In this document: positions 29,675 to 37,917 of the stretch, piece by piece | How positions within the stretch are numbered: position 1 is the stretch's first letter | Layout of the letters: the number at the start of each line of letters is the position of its first letter | Assembly: GCA_002783865.1 (NCBI GenBank) | Contig: PFJE01000152.1 | Span: forward strand, 1 to 42,295 | Direction: 5' to 3' | Source of the DNA: Sphingomonadales bacterium CG_4_10_14_3_um_filter_58_15 | Lineage (GTDB): Bacteria; Pseudomonadota; Alphaproteobacteria; Sphingomonadales; Sphingomonadaceae | Length of the DNA: 42,295 nucleotides | Translations under genes and position numbers: made by a program | Notes under the pieces: generated by a model | Seen by the model: the letters and a program-made list of their open reading frames with translations, nothing else | Told to the model about the DNA's origin: nothing | Databases searched by the model: none

Positions 29675-30736
29675 TCATTTGGCTGTCCGGAGAGGTTTTA
29701 TCACATCGCCTTGCCGCAGCTTCTCGACACCACGCGTGACGATAACATCGCCCTCCGACAGTCCAGCCAGAATTTCAAGACTCTTGTCGGTCAATTTACC
29801 AATCTCGACATTGCGTTGCTTCACGCGATTTTTATCATCCACCACAAACACCAGGCCTTCACCGGTACGGACACCGAAGATCGCATTGGCGGGGATCGCG
29901 AAAGTTGCAGAGGACGAACGGGGCACTTGCATTTCGACCGTCCCCAATTGACCGGAACGCAGACGGTCGCTCGCCGGAATCGAGAAACTCACTTCAAAGG
30001 TGCCGGTCCGCTCATCCGCCCGACCGTTTTTCTCGCTAACCACTGCATCAAGCGGCTCTTCCGAAACCGCCGACAGCGTAACCTTGGCTGGCATGCCAAC
30101 GCTTATGCGAGCGGCGTCCGTATCTGTCATCGGCACGCGCAGGACAAAGCCTTTGTCAGTTTCGCCCAGCACCAGCGCAGGCATGCCAGCCATCACGATC
30201 TGACCCGCATCAATATTGCGCGAGAGAATGATACCGCTGCTGGGTGCGCGAATATAGGCGGTGCGGCTGGCAAACTCGGTGGCTTCGATGCGGGCACGGG
30301 CCGCACGGGCCGCCGCTTCCGATTGTTCGAGCCGCGACTTGGTCACCCAGCCATCCTTGAACAAGGCCTGGATGCGACCATATTCGGCTTCCGCACGATC
30401 CCGTTCGGCGCGAGCCGCGCTGAGATCCGCAGCGACCGTTGTGTTATCCAGCGCGGCGAGAATGGCACCGCGCTTCACCCTGTCACCTTCTTCATATCGG
30501 ACCGACGCGACTTTACCGGCGGTCGTAAAACCCAGCGATGTTTCCCGGCGCAAACGAACCGTGCCGGCAGCGGTCAGAGTCTCGGTCTCGCCGGCTGGTT
30601 GCACGGTTGCGACAAATGCGGGGATCGGATCGGTTGAGCGGGGTTTTGCTTCCGGTTCGCTGACGCCGCATCCGGTTAGCAAAACCAGACCGCCGAAAGC
30701 CGATATTATTGTTCTGCCAAGCGTCATATCGCGCAT
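29675..30736 (-). CDS. RND efflux periplasmic adaptor (membrane fusion protein), lipoprotein
   Basis: A 353-residue adaptor that links the permease to an outer-membrane channel. The N-terminus is a lipoprotein signal with LLTGC (Cys near residue 23), followed by the biotinyl/lipoyl-like segment FTTAGKVASVRYEEGDRVKRGAILAALDN, a coiled-coil hairpin (LSAARAERDRAEAEYGRIQALFKDGWVTKSRLEQSEAAARAARARIEA), and the second lipoyl half IRAPSSGIILSRNIDAGQIVMAG, then beta-barrel and membrane-proximal domains. The start at ATG 30736 follows AGGGG by about six bases. The pump gene begins 21 bases after its stop. Upstream (30737-30917) lies a 181-base gap with no gene, the likely promoter region. Confidence 0.93.
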   Translation of the reverse strand: MRDMTLGRTIISAFGGLVLLTGCGVSEPEAKPRSTDPIPAFVATVQPAGETETLTAAGTVRLRRETSLGFTTAGKVASVRYEEGDRVKRGAILAALDNTTVAADLSAARAERDRAEAEYGRIQALFKDGWVTKSRLEQSEAAARAARARIEATEFASRTAYIRAPSSGIILSRNIDAGQIVMAGMPALVLGETDKGFVLRVPMTDTDAARISVGMPAKVTLSAVSEEPLDAVVSEKNGRADERTGTFEVSFSIPASDRLRSGQLGTVEMQVPRSSSATFAIPANAIFGVRTGEGLVFVVDDKNRVKQRNVEIGKLTDKSLEILAGLSEGDVIVTRGVEKLRQGDVIKPLRTAK

Positions 30737-30917
30737 TTCCACCCCTAATCGTTCGTCTAAAGTCTCTATCGAGCCTTGACCAATAGAAAATTGCGAAATG
30801 AAACCAAAAAGGATCGGATTGTTAATCTCGACCGCTTTGATGTGCTATTAAAGTGTCAGTTTTTACTTTTGGTACGGATTGTTTCCAAGCCAGCCTATTG
30901 AACTAGCAGACAAATCG

Positions 30918-31877
30918 CTATTTTGCAGACGCCGCTCGGCGGAGACGATCGTTGAGCGCCAGCCCGATCCCGCCCTCGGGGATGGGTGCCACGGCGATTC
31001 TCGGCTTCGTGCTGGCTTCGGCATGGTGGAGCGCGGCGAAAAGAAGGCTGGCGGCTTCAGCGAGATCGGCGTTGACGGATAGGTTCGTGTCCCCCGCCAC
31101 CGGTCCAAAGCCGATATGATATTCATCGGAGCGGGTGGTTTGCGCATCAAGACGAACCGGCTTGGAAGGCGCATAATGCGATAGCATCTGGCCGGGGGCT
31201 TCGATCTTGCCGTTGGTGACGGTCGACGCCGGTTTGCCGGCGATGGACTCCAGCTGCGCCGGTGTCACCGGTCCCGGTCGCAAAATCCGGTAATCGCTGC
31301 CGTCGATCGCGACGATCGTCGATTCGATCCCCCGTTTGCAAGCACCGCCGTCAAGGATTAGCGGAACCACCGATCCGAGGCTGCGCGCGACATGGTCCGC
31401 CGTGGTCGGGCTGATTGCGCCGCTGCGATTGGCCGATGGCGCGGCAAGATACAGGCCGGAAGCCGCCAGCAATTCGCGCATCACCGGGTGCGCGGGCACC
31501 CGCAAGGCGATCGTATCGAGGCCGGCGGTCACCGCTGCTGCGACCGGGCAATCCGCGGTTTTTGGTACGACCAGCGTTAACGGCCCGGGCCAGAGCGCCT
31601 TGGCGAAGCAAATGGCCAGCTCATTGAACTGTCCGAGCGTCCGTGCGGCATCCAGATCCAGCACATGAACGATCAGCGGGTTGAAGTCCGGCCGCCCCTT
31701 GGCCCGATAGATTTTTGCCACCGCCGCTGCATCGGTCGAATCAGCGGCCAGTCCATAGACGGTTTCGGTAGGCACCGCGACCAGTCCGCCCTCGCGCAAC
31801 CGCGCGACAGCGTCCGCAATTGTCGCCGCGCCGTAGCGGCGCGCTTCGCCGCCAATATGATCATTTGAGCCAGACAT
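30918..31877 (-). CDS. L-threonylcarbamoyladenylate synthase (Sua5/YwlC/TsaC type)
   Basis: This enzyme makes threonylcarbamoyl-AMP from threonine, bicarbonate and ATP for the universal t6A37 modification of ANN-decoding tRNAs. At 319 residues it is the long Sua5 form. The YrdC domain spans about residues 15-205 with the signature PTETVYGLAADS and KGRPDFNPLIVHV, SANRSGAISPTTADHV, and the C-terminal Sua5 domain follows a linker (from GQMLSHYAPSKPV). Its stop and start fit the family. It is divergent from the acyl-CoA dehydrogenase gene with 52 bases between the starts, so the promoters overlap in that gap. Confidence 0.95.
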   Translation of the reverse strand: MSGSNDHIGGEARRYGAATIADAVARLREGGLVAVPTETVYGLAADSTDAAAVAKIYRAKGRPDFNPLIVHVLDLDAARTLGQFNELAICFAKALWPGPLTLVVPKTADCPVAAAVTAGLDTIALRVPAHPVMRELLAASGLYLAAPSANRSGAISPTTADHVARSLGSVVPLILDGGACKRGIESTIVAIDGSDYRILRPGPVTPAQLESIAGKPASTVTNGKIEAPGQMLSHYAPSKPVRLDAQTTRSDEYHIGFGPVAGDTNLSVNADLAEAASLLFAALHHAEASTKPRIAVAPIPEGGIGLALNDRLRRAASAK

Positions 31878-31929
31878 GACCCTGCGCTATAGGCCAGCGG
31901 AAATTCAGGCAACAACGGATAGCAATTTC

Positions 31930-33681
31930 ATGAGTTTTACAGCCCCCGGTCGCGAACAGAATTTCGTCCTCAAGCATATCGCCGATATCGGCGAACTGGC
32001 CAGCCATGACCGCTTTGCCGGTGCCAGCGAGGATATGGTCGAGGCGATTGTCGGGGGCATTGGCCAGTTTGCCGAAGGCGAATTCGCTCCGCTCAACCGG
32101 ATCGGCGACACCGAGGGCGCGCAATGGCGCGACGGCAAAGTGACCCTGCCAGCCGGATACAAGCAAGCTTATGCCCATTTTGTCGAAGGCGGCTGGGCCT
32201 CGATCGACGGGCCGGAAGAATTTGGCGGTCAGGGCCTGCCCTATTCGCTGTCCGCGCTGATCCTGGAAACCTGTGGTGCGGCCAATTTTGCCTTCACCCT
32301 CTGCCCGATGCTCAGCTTTGGCGCGATCGAGGCGATCCATGTCCACGGCTCCGACGAGCAAAAGGCGAAATATCTCCCCAATCTGATCTCCGGTGCCTGG
32401 ACCGGCACGATGAACCTGACCGAACCGCAGGCCGGTTCCGATGTTGGCGCGCTGCGCTCGACCGCCGAGCCGATCAGCGAAGGCGAGCATGCCGGCAAAT
32501 ATAAGATCAAGGGTCAGAAAATCTATATCACCTTCGGCGAACATGATCTGACCGACAATATCATCCACCTGGTGTTGGCTCGGACCCCGGGAGCGCCCGA
32601 GGGCACGCGCGGCATTTCGCTTTTCATCGTTCCGAAATTCCATCTTGATGCCGAGGGTAACGCTGGCGCGCCCAATGATGTCACCTGTGTGTCGATCGAG
32701 CACAAGATCGGGATCCACGCTTCGCCGACCTGCGTCATGGCCTATGGCGAGCAGGACAAGTGCATCGGCGAGATGATCGGCGGCGAATTTGGCGGCATGA
32801 AGGCCATGTTCACGATGATGAACAACGCCCGTATCAATGTCGGCTCGCAAGGCGTGCAAATCGCCGAACGCGCCACCCAGCAGGCCAGCCGCTTCGCGAT
32901 GGAACGGATCCAGTCCGCCCGCGCCGACAGCGGCGACAAGGCACCGGTAGCGATCATCGAGCATCCCGACGTACGCCGGATGCTGCTGCGCTCGAAAGCG
33001 CTGACCCAGGCGGCCCGCGCTTTGCTCTATTATGCCTCGTCGAGTGTCGACCGCGCGACTCTGGGGATCGAGGGCGCAAAGGCGCGCGCTGAAATCCTGA
33101 CGCCGCTGATCAAGGGCTATGGCACCGATATCGGCAATGAAGTGGCCTCGATCGGCGTGCAGGTGCACGGCGGCATGGGCTTTATCGAGGAAACCGGTGC
33201 CGGACAGCATTTCCGCGATGCCCGGATCGCGCCGATTTACGAAGGCACCAACGGCATTCAGGCTGCCGATCTTGTCGGACGCAAGCTTGGTCTTGATGGT
33301 GGCGACGCGATGAAGCAATTTATCTCCGAAATCGCGGCCGAGGCCGGGGACAGTGAAAGCCTTATGACGCTGGCGCATGCCTGCGAGGATATCCGGCAGT
33401 GGATGGCGAGCGGCGATGCGTCAATCGATGACCGGCTGGCGGGAAGCTATCCGTTCATGACCATGCTGGCGACTGCGACCTGCGGCATGCTGATGCACAA
33501 GCAGCACCGGATTGCCAGTGCCGAACTGGCCGGTGGTGATGATCCGTTTCTCCAGGCGAAACTGGTCACCACACGCTATTATCTCGACCACCTGGTGCCA
33601 GAAGCACTGGGCCTGAAGGCCGCAGCCATGGCAGGCGCGGATATCCTGTACCAACTCGACAGCGCGGCCTTGGCTGGCTGA
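31930..33681 (+). CDS. Acyl-CoA dehydrogenase, long form (DmdC-like family)
   Basis: A flavin enzyme that introduces a 2,3-double bond into an acyl-CoA thioester and passes electrons to ETF. The 583-residue form is the extended family that includes 3-methylmercaptopropionyl-CoA dehydrogenase (DmdC) and FadE5-like proteins. Key segments: the FAD/substrate loop GAWTGTMNLTEPQAGSDVGALRS, the FGEHDLTDNIIHLVLARTPG segment, and the catalytic-base motif IYEGTNGIQAADL with Glu438. I chose ATG 31930 (MSFTAPGREQNFVL) over the in-frame ATG at 31876, because the extra 18 residues are unlike relatives. A DUF815 ATPase follows two bases after its stop. The substrate cannot be inferred. Confidence 0.93.
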   Translation: MSFTAPGREQNFVLKHIADIGELASHDRFAGASEDMVEAIVGGIGQFAEGEFAPLNRIGDTEGAQWRDGKVTLPAGYKQAYAHFVEGGWASIDGPEEFGGQGLPYSLSALILETCGAANFAFTLCPMLSFGAIEAIHVHGSDEQKAKYLPNLISGAWTGTMNLTEPQAGSDVGALRSTAEPISEGEHAGKYKIKGQKIYITFGEHDLTDNIIHLVLARTPGAPEGTRGISLFIVPKFHLDAEGNAGAPNDVTCVSIEHKIGIHASPTCVMAYGEQDKCIGEMIGGEFGGMKAMFTMMNNARINVGSQGVQIAERATQQASRFAMERIQSARADSGDKAPVAIIEHPDVRRMLLRSKALTQAARALLYYASSSVDRATLGIEGAKARAEILTPLIKGYGTDIGNEVASIGVQVHGGMGFIEETGAGQHFRDARIAPIYEGTNGIQAADLVGRKLGLDGGDAMKQFISEIAAEAGDSESLMTLAHACEDIRQWMASGDASIDDRLAGSYPFMTMLATATCGMLMHKQHRIASAELAGGDDPFLQAKLVTTRYYLDHLVPEALGLKAAAMAGADILYQLDSAALAG

Positions 33682-33683
33682 TC

Positions 33684-34514
33684 ATGACTGGCGCAGGCAA
33701 TGACGATATACTGGCACGCATCGCCGATGCGCTCGAACGTCTGGCTCCGCCCGCTACCGCCCCGGTTGATTTGGCCGCTGGGGAAGCCTTTCTTTGGGAC
33801 GGGCATAGGATCAGGGCGATATCGCCGTTCGATCCTATCGAGATTGATCTGCTGACCGGCATCGATCAACAAAAGGCGAGCCTGCTCGAGAACACCGGTC
33901 GCCACGCCCGCGGCCATGCCGCGCATGATGTGCTGCTCTGGGGGTCCCGCGGCATGGGTAAATCGGCCCTTTCCAAGTCCGTGGTCCGGGCCTTACAGGC
34001 TCAAGGAGAGGATATTGCGTTGGTCGAGGCACCGTCTGGCCAGCTCGAGAAGCTGCCCGCGCTATTCGAGATGCTCGCCTCGGTGCAGCGGAGTTTCGTC
34101 ATTTTTATCGACGATATCGGATTCGTCGAAGGCAGCGCAGAGCCGCGGCTGCTGCGCTCGATGCTGGAAGGCGGCGCCAGCGAGCGGCCTGCCAATGTCC
34201 GTCTCTACGTCACCTCCAACCGCCGCCATATCGTCTCGCGCCAGATGAGCGAGCAGGATGATCCGGTCAATCCACGCGACATGGTCGATGACCAGCTGGC
34301 GCTGTCCGATCGTTTCGGTTTGCGACTGGGCTTTCATGCCGCATCGCAGGATGACTATCTGGCCATGATTATAAGATATGCCGACGCCCATGGCCTGGAC
34401 TTCGAGCGCGAAGATGCGTTGCTCTGGGCAAAGCAGCGCGGCAGCCGTTCCGGCCGCGTGGCGTGGCAATATATTGTAGAACTGGCCGGGCGCACCGGAC
34501 GGTCGCTGGTCTAG
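33684..34514 (+). CDS. DUF815 family AAA-type ATP-binding protein
   Basis: A 276-residue P-loop ATPase of the DUF815 family. The Walker A GSRGMGKS is at about residues 87-94, the Walker B VIFIDDIGF at 139-147, and a sensor-like YVTSNRRHIVSRQ follows. The DQLALSDRFGLRLGF segment is typical of the family. Function is not established; relatives are widespread in alphaproteobacteria, usually near housekeeping genes. It follows the acyl-CoA dehydrogenase by two bases and is likely on the same transcript, though a functional link is unclear. Its stop nearly touches the convergent sorbosone dehydrogenase-like gene. Confidence 0.92.
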   Translation: MTGAGNDDILARIADALERLAPPATAPVDLAAGEAFLWDGHRIRAISPFDPIEIDLLTGIDQQKASLLENTGRHARGHAAHDVLLWGSRGMGKSALSKSVVRALQAQGEDIALVEAPSGQLEKLPALFEMLASVQRSFVIFIDDIGFVEGSAEPRLLRSMLEGGASERPANVRLYVTSNRRHIVSRQMSEQDDPVNPRDMVDDQLALSDRFGLRLGFHAASQDDYLAMIIRYADAHGLDFEREDALLWAKQRGSRSGRVAWQYIVELAGRTGRSLV

Positions 34515-34515
34515 C

Positions 34516-35874
34516 TTATTTTGCTGACGTAGTTGCAGGCTTCGCCGAGCCTTCGCGCGATACCCGCCAGATGATTCCGCCGACATCGTCGCTCACCAGC
34601 AGCGCTCCCGTCTGGTCAAAGGCGACCATCGTCGGGCGACCCTGCGCCTGTTTCTCATCGTTGACGAATCCGCTCAGAATCGTGACCGGCTTGCCTTCCG
34701 GTTCGCCGCGCTGGTTGAAGTTGACGTAGACCACATCATAGCCCGCCAGCGGTTGCCGGTTCCACGAGCCATGCCTTGCGACCACCGCGCCGCTTGCGAA
34801 GGGCTTGCCCAGCGCCTGGCCATGAGTGAAGGCAAGGCCCAGCGGCGCCACATGCGCGCCGAGCGCATAGTCCGGACGCCGTTCATATTGGCGGTGGTCG
34901 AGATTTTTCGGTTCTACCCGCGGGTCGACATAGCCGCCCCAGAAATGCCACGGCCAGCCATAATGCGCGCCCCAACGGACTTCGGTGAGATAGTCCGGCA
35001 CCATGTCGCTGCCGAGCATGTCGCGTTCGTTGACCACAGTGTAGAATTTGTCGGTACCCGGCAGATAGGCCATGCCGACCGGATTGCGCATGCCGTCAGA
35101 ATAGATGGTCTTCTTGTTGGTCGCCAGTTCAATCTGCAATATGGCGGCGCGCTGCTTCTCTATGTCCATGCCATTCTCGCCGATATTGCTGTTCGAGCCG
35201 ACCGACACATAAAGATATTTGCCATCCTTGCTGGCGAGCAGGCCCCGGGTCCAGTGGTTGTTCGGCGCCTTGGCATTGAGGTTCGCAACCTTGCGGCCCT
35301 CGGCCGTAATTTTCGTATCGCCCTCCGCATAGGGATAGGCATAGATCGCATCGGTATTCGCGACGTAAAGCGTGTCGTCAATCAACGCCATGCCAAAGGG
35401 CGAGTTCAGATTTTCCAGGAATGTGAATTTCTGATCAACCGTGCCATCCTTGTCGCTGTCGCGCAGCAGGCTGATGCGGTTGGCGGATTCGCCCGCCGCG
35501 CCGGCCTTGCTCATCAGATTGCGCATGATCCAGCCTTCAATCCCCTTGTTGGTTCTTGGCGGACTGTTGGTTTCGGCAACGAGAATATCGCCATTGGGCA
35601 GCCGGAACATGGTGCGGGGATGATCCAGTCCTTCGGCGAAGCGCTCTACTGTCAAACCTTCTGCGGCAACCGGGCCTTCGCCTTCGCCCCAGGGCTCGGC
35701 CTTGGCGATATTGATCGTCGGGAAGGTTTCCTTGCGGACATTGGTCATCTCCGGTTCTACACCGGTGGTTGCCTCAAGCGGCAAGCGTGCCGTGTCGCCA
35801 CGGGTAAAATAATATCCTGCGCCCAAACCGAGGACGATGAGCAGAATCGCGACATTTCTAATATGTTTCAGCAT
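34516..35874 (-). CDS. Membrane-anchored PQQ-dependent sugar/sorbosone dehydrogenase-like protein
   Basis: A 452-residue protein with an N-terminal hydrophobic anchor (residues 6-25), placing a six-bladed beta-propeller in the periplasm. The propeller carries the sorbosone/glucose dehydrogenase-like segments LDHPRTMFRLPNGDILVAET, NSPFGMALIDDTLYVANTD, YSDGMRNPVGMAYLPGTDKFYTVVNERD, WGAHYGWPWHFWGGYVDPR and VARHGSWNRQPLAGYDVVYV. Family members of this kind (YliI, sorbosone dehydrogenase) oxidise an aldose with PQQ, though many have no proven activity. No PQQ synthesis gene is nearby. Stop-to-stop spacing with the DUF815 gene is only one base. Confidence 0.9.
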   Translation of the reverse strand: MLKHIRNVAILLIVLGLGAGYYFTRGDTARLPLEATTGVEPEMTNVRKETFPTINIAKAEPWGEGEGPVAAEGLTVERFAEGLDHPRTMFRLPNGDILVAETNSPPRTNKGIEGWIMRNLMSKAGAAGESANRISLLRDSDKDGTVDQKFTFLENLNSPFGMALIDDTLYVANTDAIYAYPYAEGDTKITAEGRKVANLNAKAPNNHWTRGLLASKDGKYLYVSVGSNSNIGENGMDIEKQRAAILQIELATNKKTIYSDGMRNPVGMAYLPGTDKFYTVVNERDMLGSDMVPDYLTEVRWGAHYGWPWHFWGGYVDPRVEPKNLDHRQYERRPDYALGAHVAPLGLAFTHGQALGKPFASGAVVARHGSWNRQPLAGYDVVYVNFNQRGEPEGKPVTILSGFVNDEKQAQGRPTMVAFDQTGALLVSDDVGGIIWRVSREGSAKPATTSAK

Positions 35875-35925
35875 GGTTCGATAATAGGTGGCGTCAATGG
35901 TCCTGACAAGCGCGGTCTGAAATGC

Positions 35926-36129
35926 TTAACGCCCGCGCCACCAGATAAGCAGCGCGGCCAGCGCACCCAGTCCCAGTCCGGCCAGCAGACCGGCGGACGG
36001 CTGCCCCATCAAACCCCCGACAATCGCGCCGCCAATCGTGCCCAGCGCAATGAAGATACCGCCGCCGTTGCGATTTGGTGTTCCGTCGGTGGAAGAATTG
36101 GAAGCATGTTTGGAGGTTTCAGGATTCAT
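35926..36129 (-). CDS. Small glycine-zipper membrane protein
   Basis: A 67-residue protein starting at ATG 36129; a TTG two codons upstream is in frame. After a polar Asn/Ser/Thr-rich N-terminus comes one hydrophobic stretch of about 40 residues (ALGTIGGAIVGGLMGQPSAGLLAGLGLGALAALLIWW) full of small residues in GxxxG spacing, ending in RGR. That is two closely packed helices at most. No function recognised. It is co-directional with the sorbosone dehydrogenase-like gene, which starts 51 bases upstream of its stop on the other side; its neighbours do not explain it. Confidence 0.6.
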   Translation of the reverse strand: MNPETSKHASNSSTDGTPNRNGGGIFIALGTIGGAIVGGLMGQPSAGLLAGLGLGALAALLIWWRGR

Positions 36130-36291
36130 GAGCAAAGCCCTATCCTACAACAGCGGCAATGACCAGAGCCTCCCGCCCAACTTATGGTTAAGATGTTGGT
36201 AACCTTAGCTTTTGAACATATTTCCACCGGTCGCGATTAGGAGTCGTCATCAGGTTACCAGCGATAGCGCTGCCCGAAACAGGAGCCATTA

Positions 36292-36501
36292 ATGCAATTA
36301 CCCGTATTCATTGACTCCACCCATTACAGCGACGCCGAGTTGCTGATCAACAACTATGGCGAAGAAGCCGGACTGGAAGCGGCCAATCGCGCCGACAAGA
36401 GCCGGTCGCTGGGAAACCATATTCATTACTGTAAATGGCGGCAAGTGGAACGACTCTGCGTTTTGCTGTCCATCGATCAGACGATCGGTACCGTGCACTG
36501 A
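36292..36501 (+). CDS. Small conserved hypothetical protein
   Basis: A 69-residue soluble protein with a clear AGGAG seven bases before the ATG at 36292. The sequence DAELLINNYGEEAGLEAANRADKSRSLGNHIHYCKWRQVERLCVLL looks like a compact helical protein conserved in alphaproteobacteria (recalled, not searched). It holds His and Cys residues in HIHYCKW that could bind metal. The upstream 162-base gap (36130-36291) contains its promoter but no other gene. It is convergent with the DUF2807 gene. Function unknown. Confidence 0.7.
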   Translation: MQLPVFIDSTHYSDAELLINNYGEEAGLEAANRADKSRSLGNHIHYCKWRQVERLCVLLSIDQTIGTVH

Positions 36502-36517
36502 TCCCGCGACCGCGGCC

Positions 36518-37225
36518 CTAACGCTCGGGGTCGCAGATGATTTCCGCTGACCCGTCGGTCCTCACCGTGCAATTGGGACGCCCCTCAATCTGGATTCGCC
36601 CCGTGCCAAAATTGCTGACATTCGCTTCCCGCTCCACCGCGAGATGACTGCTGGCCGGCCCGCGATGGATCAGGGTCAGCTTTTCGACCTCCAGTCCTGG
36701 ACTTTCAAAGATGCTGGCGCCCTGCAGTTCGATCCGGGCGGCAACCGCTTCACCCGACATCATCAGCTGGCCCCCGCCGGTCATCGCCACATCGAGCTGG
36801 TCCGCCTTCACAGATTCGATCCGTACCGTACCGAAGCCGCCCAAACGCACTCTGGGCGTCCGCCCGGACAATTTGTCGAGGGTCACTGCCCCGGAGCCGA
36901 GATGCGAGAGATTCTCAATCGCGTAGCTACTGAGATAGAGGGTGACAGGCGCATCCTGTTCAAAATTATTTCTGGATAGGGATTTCGGGCGCACCGACAC
37001 AACCAGCTGCTTGCCGTTTTTCTGCAGCGAGACCCGGTCCAGTATTTCGCGGTTGGCGCCTTCCGCCCGCGCGGAGGGTCCCTTGCCCGACGTCAGCACC
37101 ACATCGACGCCATTACCGATTCGAATATCGTCAAAGCCAAAGATGGAAAATTTGCGCTCGGCAGCCTGGCCGGCAGAAGATAGCAGCAAGGCCACGGAGA
37201 TCAGAAGACATGGCAAAAATCTCAT
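36518..37225 (-). CDS. Secreted DUF2807 (head GIN domain) protein
   Basis: A 235-residue exported protein. Residues 1-22 form a signal peptide (MRFLPCLLISVALLLSSAGQAA, cut before ERKF). The rest is a DUF2807/GIN beta-helix type domain with the typical FDDIRIGNGVDVVLTSG beginning, LSSYAIENLSHLGSGAVTLDKLSG, VRLGGFGTVRIESVKADQLDVAMTGGGQLMMSG and a C-terminal Cys pair (NCTVRTDGSAEIICDPER). Its ATG overlaps the stop of the methyltransferase as ATGA, so they are translationally coupled. Function in this family is not established; roles in surface or envelope association are suggested. It ends an operon of three genes. Confidence 0.88.
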   Translation of the reverse strand: MRFLPCLLISVALLLSSAGQAAERKFSIFGFDDIRIGNGVDVVLTSGKGPSARAEGANREILDRVSLQKNGKQLVVSVRPKSLSRNNFEQDAPVTLYLSSYAIENLSHLGSGAVTLDKLSGRTPRVRLGGFGTVRIESVKADQLDVAMTGGGQLMMSGEAVAARIELQGASIFESPGLEVEKLTLIHRGPASSHLAVEREANVSNFGTGRIQIEGRPNCTVRTDGSAEIICDPER

Positions 37226-37863
37226 AGCGGGCGGGCCTCTCCGAATTCCATCCAGCCGAGCCAGCGCGGCGTCTTCGGAGCATAATGGCCGCTATTCTCG
37301 GCCAGCGCATAGCCATTGGCTTCAAATAGTTTCGCAACCGGCCGATGCAGATGGCAGCCACCGGCAATATGCTTCCAGACCGGTTCGATGCGCTGTTGCC
37401 ATTTTTCAGGCCCTTTGTCGGGGGCCCGGCCATGTTCGAGAAACAATATCTTGCCACCGGGCTTCAAGACCCTGCGCATTTCGGACAACACCTGCGCTCC
37501 GTCCTGCACCGAGCAGAGCGTGAAGGTGGTCAGCACGGTGTCAAAGCTGGCATCGGCGAAGGGCATGGCTTCGCCAATGCCGTCGCATATCTCCATCTCA
37601 AAGCCGCGTTCGCGCGCTTCCCGCCTGGTATAGTCGAGCAATTCGGCCGATGGATCGAGACCGGTCAGCTTGGTCACCCTTGAACGATCATAAAATTGCA
37701 GGTTTATGCCGCCGCCACAGCCGAGTTCGAGCACCTCGCCTTGCGCTTTGGGCACGATCTCGCTGCGGTCTTTCATCACCGCCGGCTGCGAGCAGGCGAA
37801 GCGGATCAGCTTTGGAACCGCATATTTTTCCCATAGATTTGGCATCGCTGGCGAATCTGCCAC
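37222..37863 (-). CDS. Class I SAM-dependent methyltransferase
   Basis: A 213-residue methyltransferase. Motif I is VLELGCGGGINLQFY, followed by LTGLDPSAELLDYTRREA (the acidic SAM ribose ligand Asp), DGIGEAMPFADASFDTVLTTFTLCSVQD and the RVLKPGGKILFLEHGRAPD motif. It resembles the UbiE/PmtA-like group that methylates lipids or small molecules. The start is GTG 37863 or ATG 37845; no ribosome site is obvious. It sits between two DUF2807 genes with 54 bases on one side and an ATGA overlap on the other, so all three form one operon. The methyl acceptor is unknown. Confidence 0.9.
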   Translation of the reverse strand: MADSPAMPNLWEKYAVPKLIRFACSQPAVMKDRSEIVPKAQGEVLELGCGGGINLQFYDRSRVTKLTGLDPSAELLDYTRREARERGFEMEICDGIGEAMPFADASFDTVLTTFTLCSVQDGAQVLSEMRRVLKPGGKILFLEHGRAPDKGPEKWQQRIEPVWKHIAGGCHLHRPVAKLFEANGYALAENSGHYAPKTPRWLGWMEFGEARPL

Positions 37864-37917
37864 ATGCGCGGCGGATCGCCAAGCGATTTCAGCAAGTTGC
37901 CCAAGTTGCTCGGAAGG

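Noticed and set aside
31861-33378. Minus-strand ORF of 505 codons opposite the acyl-CoA dehydrogenase
   Set aside because: It is a shadow of a well-supported flavoenzyme gene.
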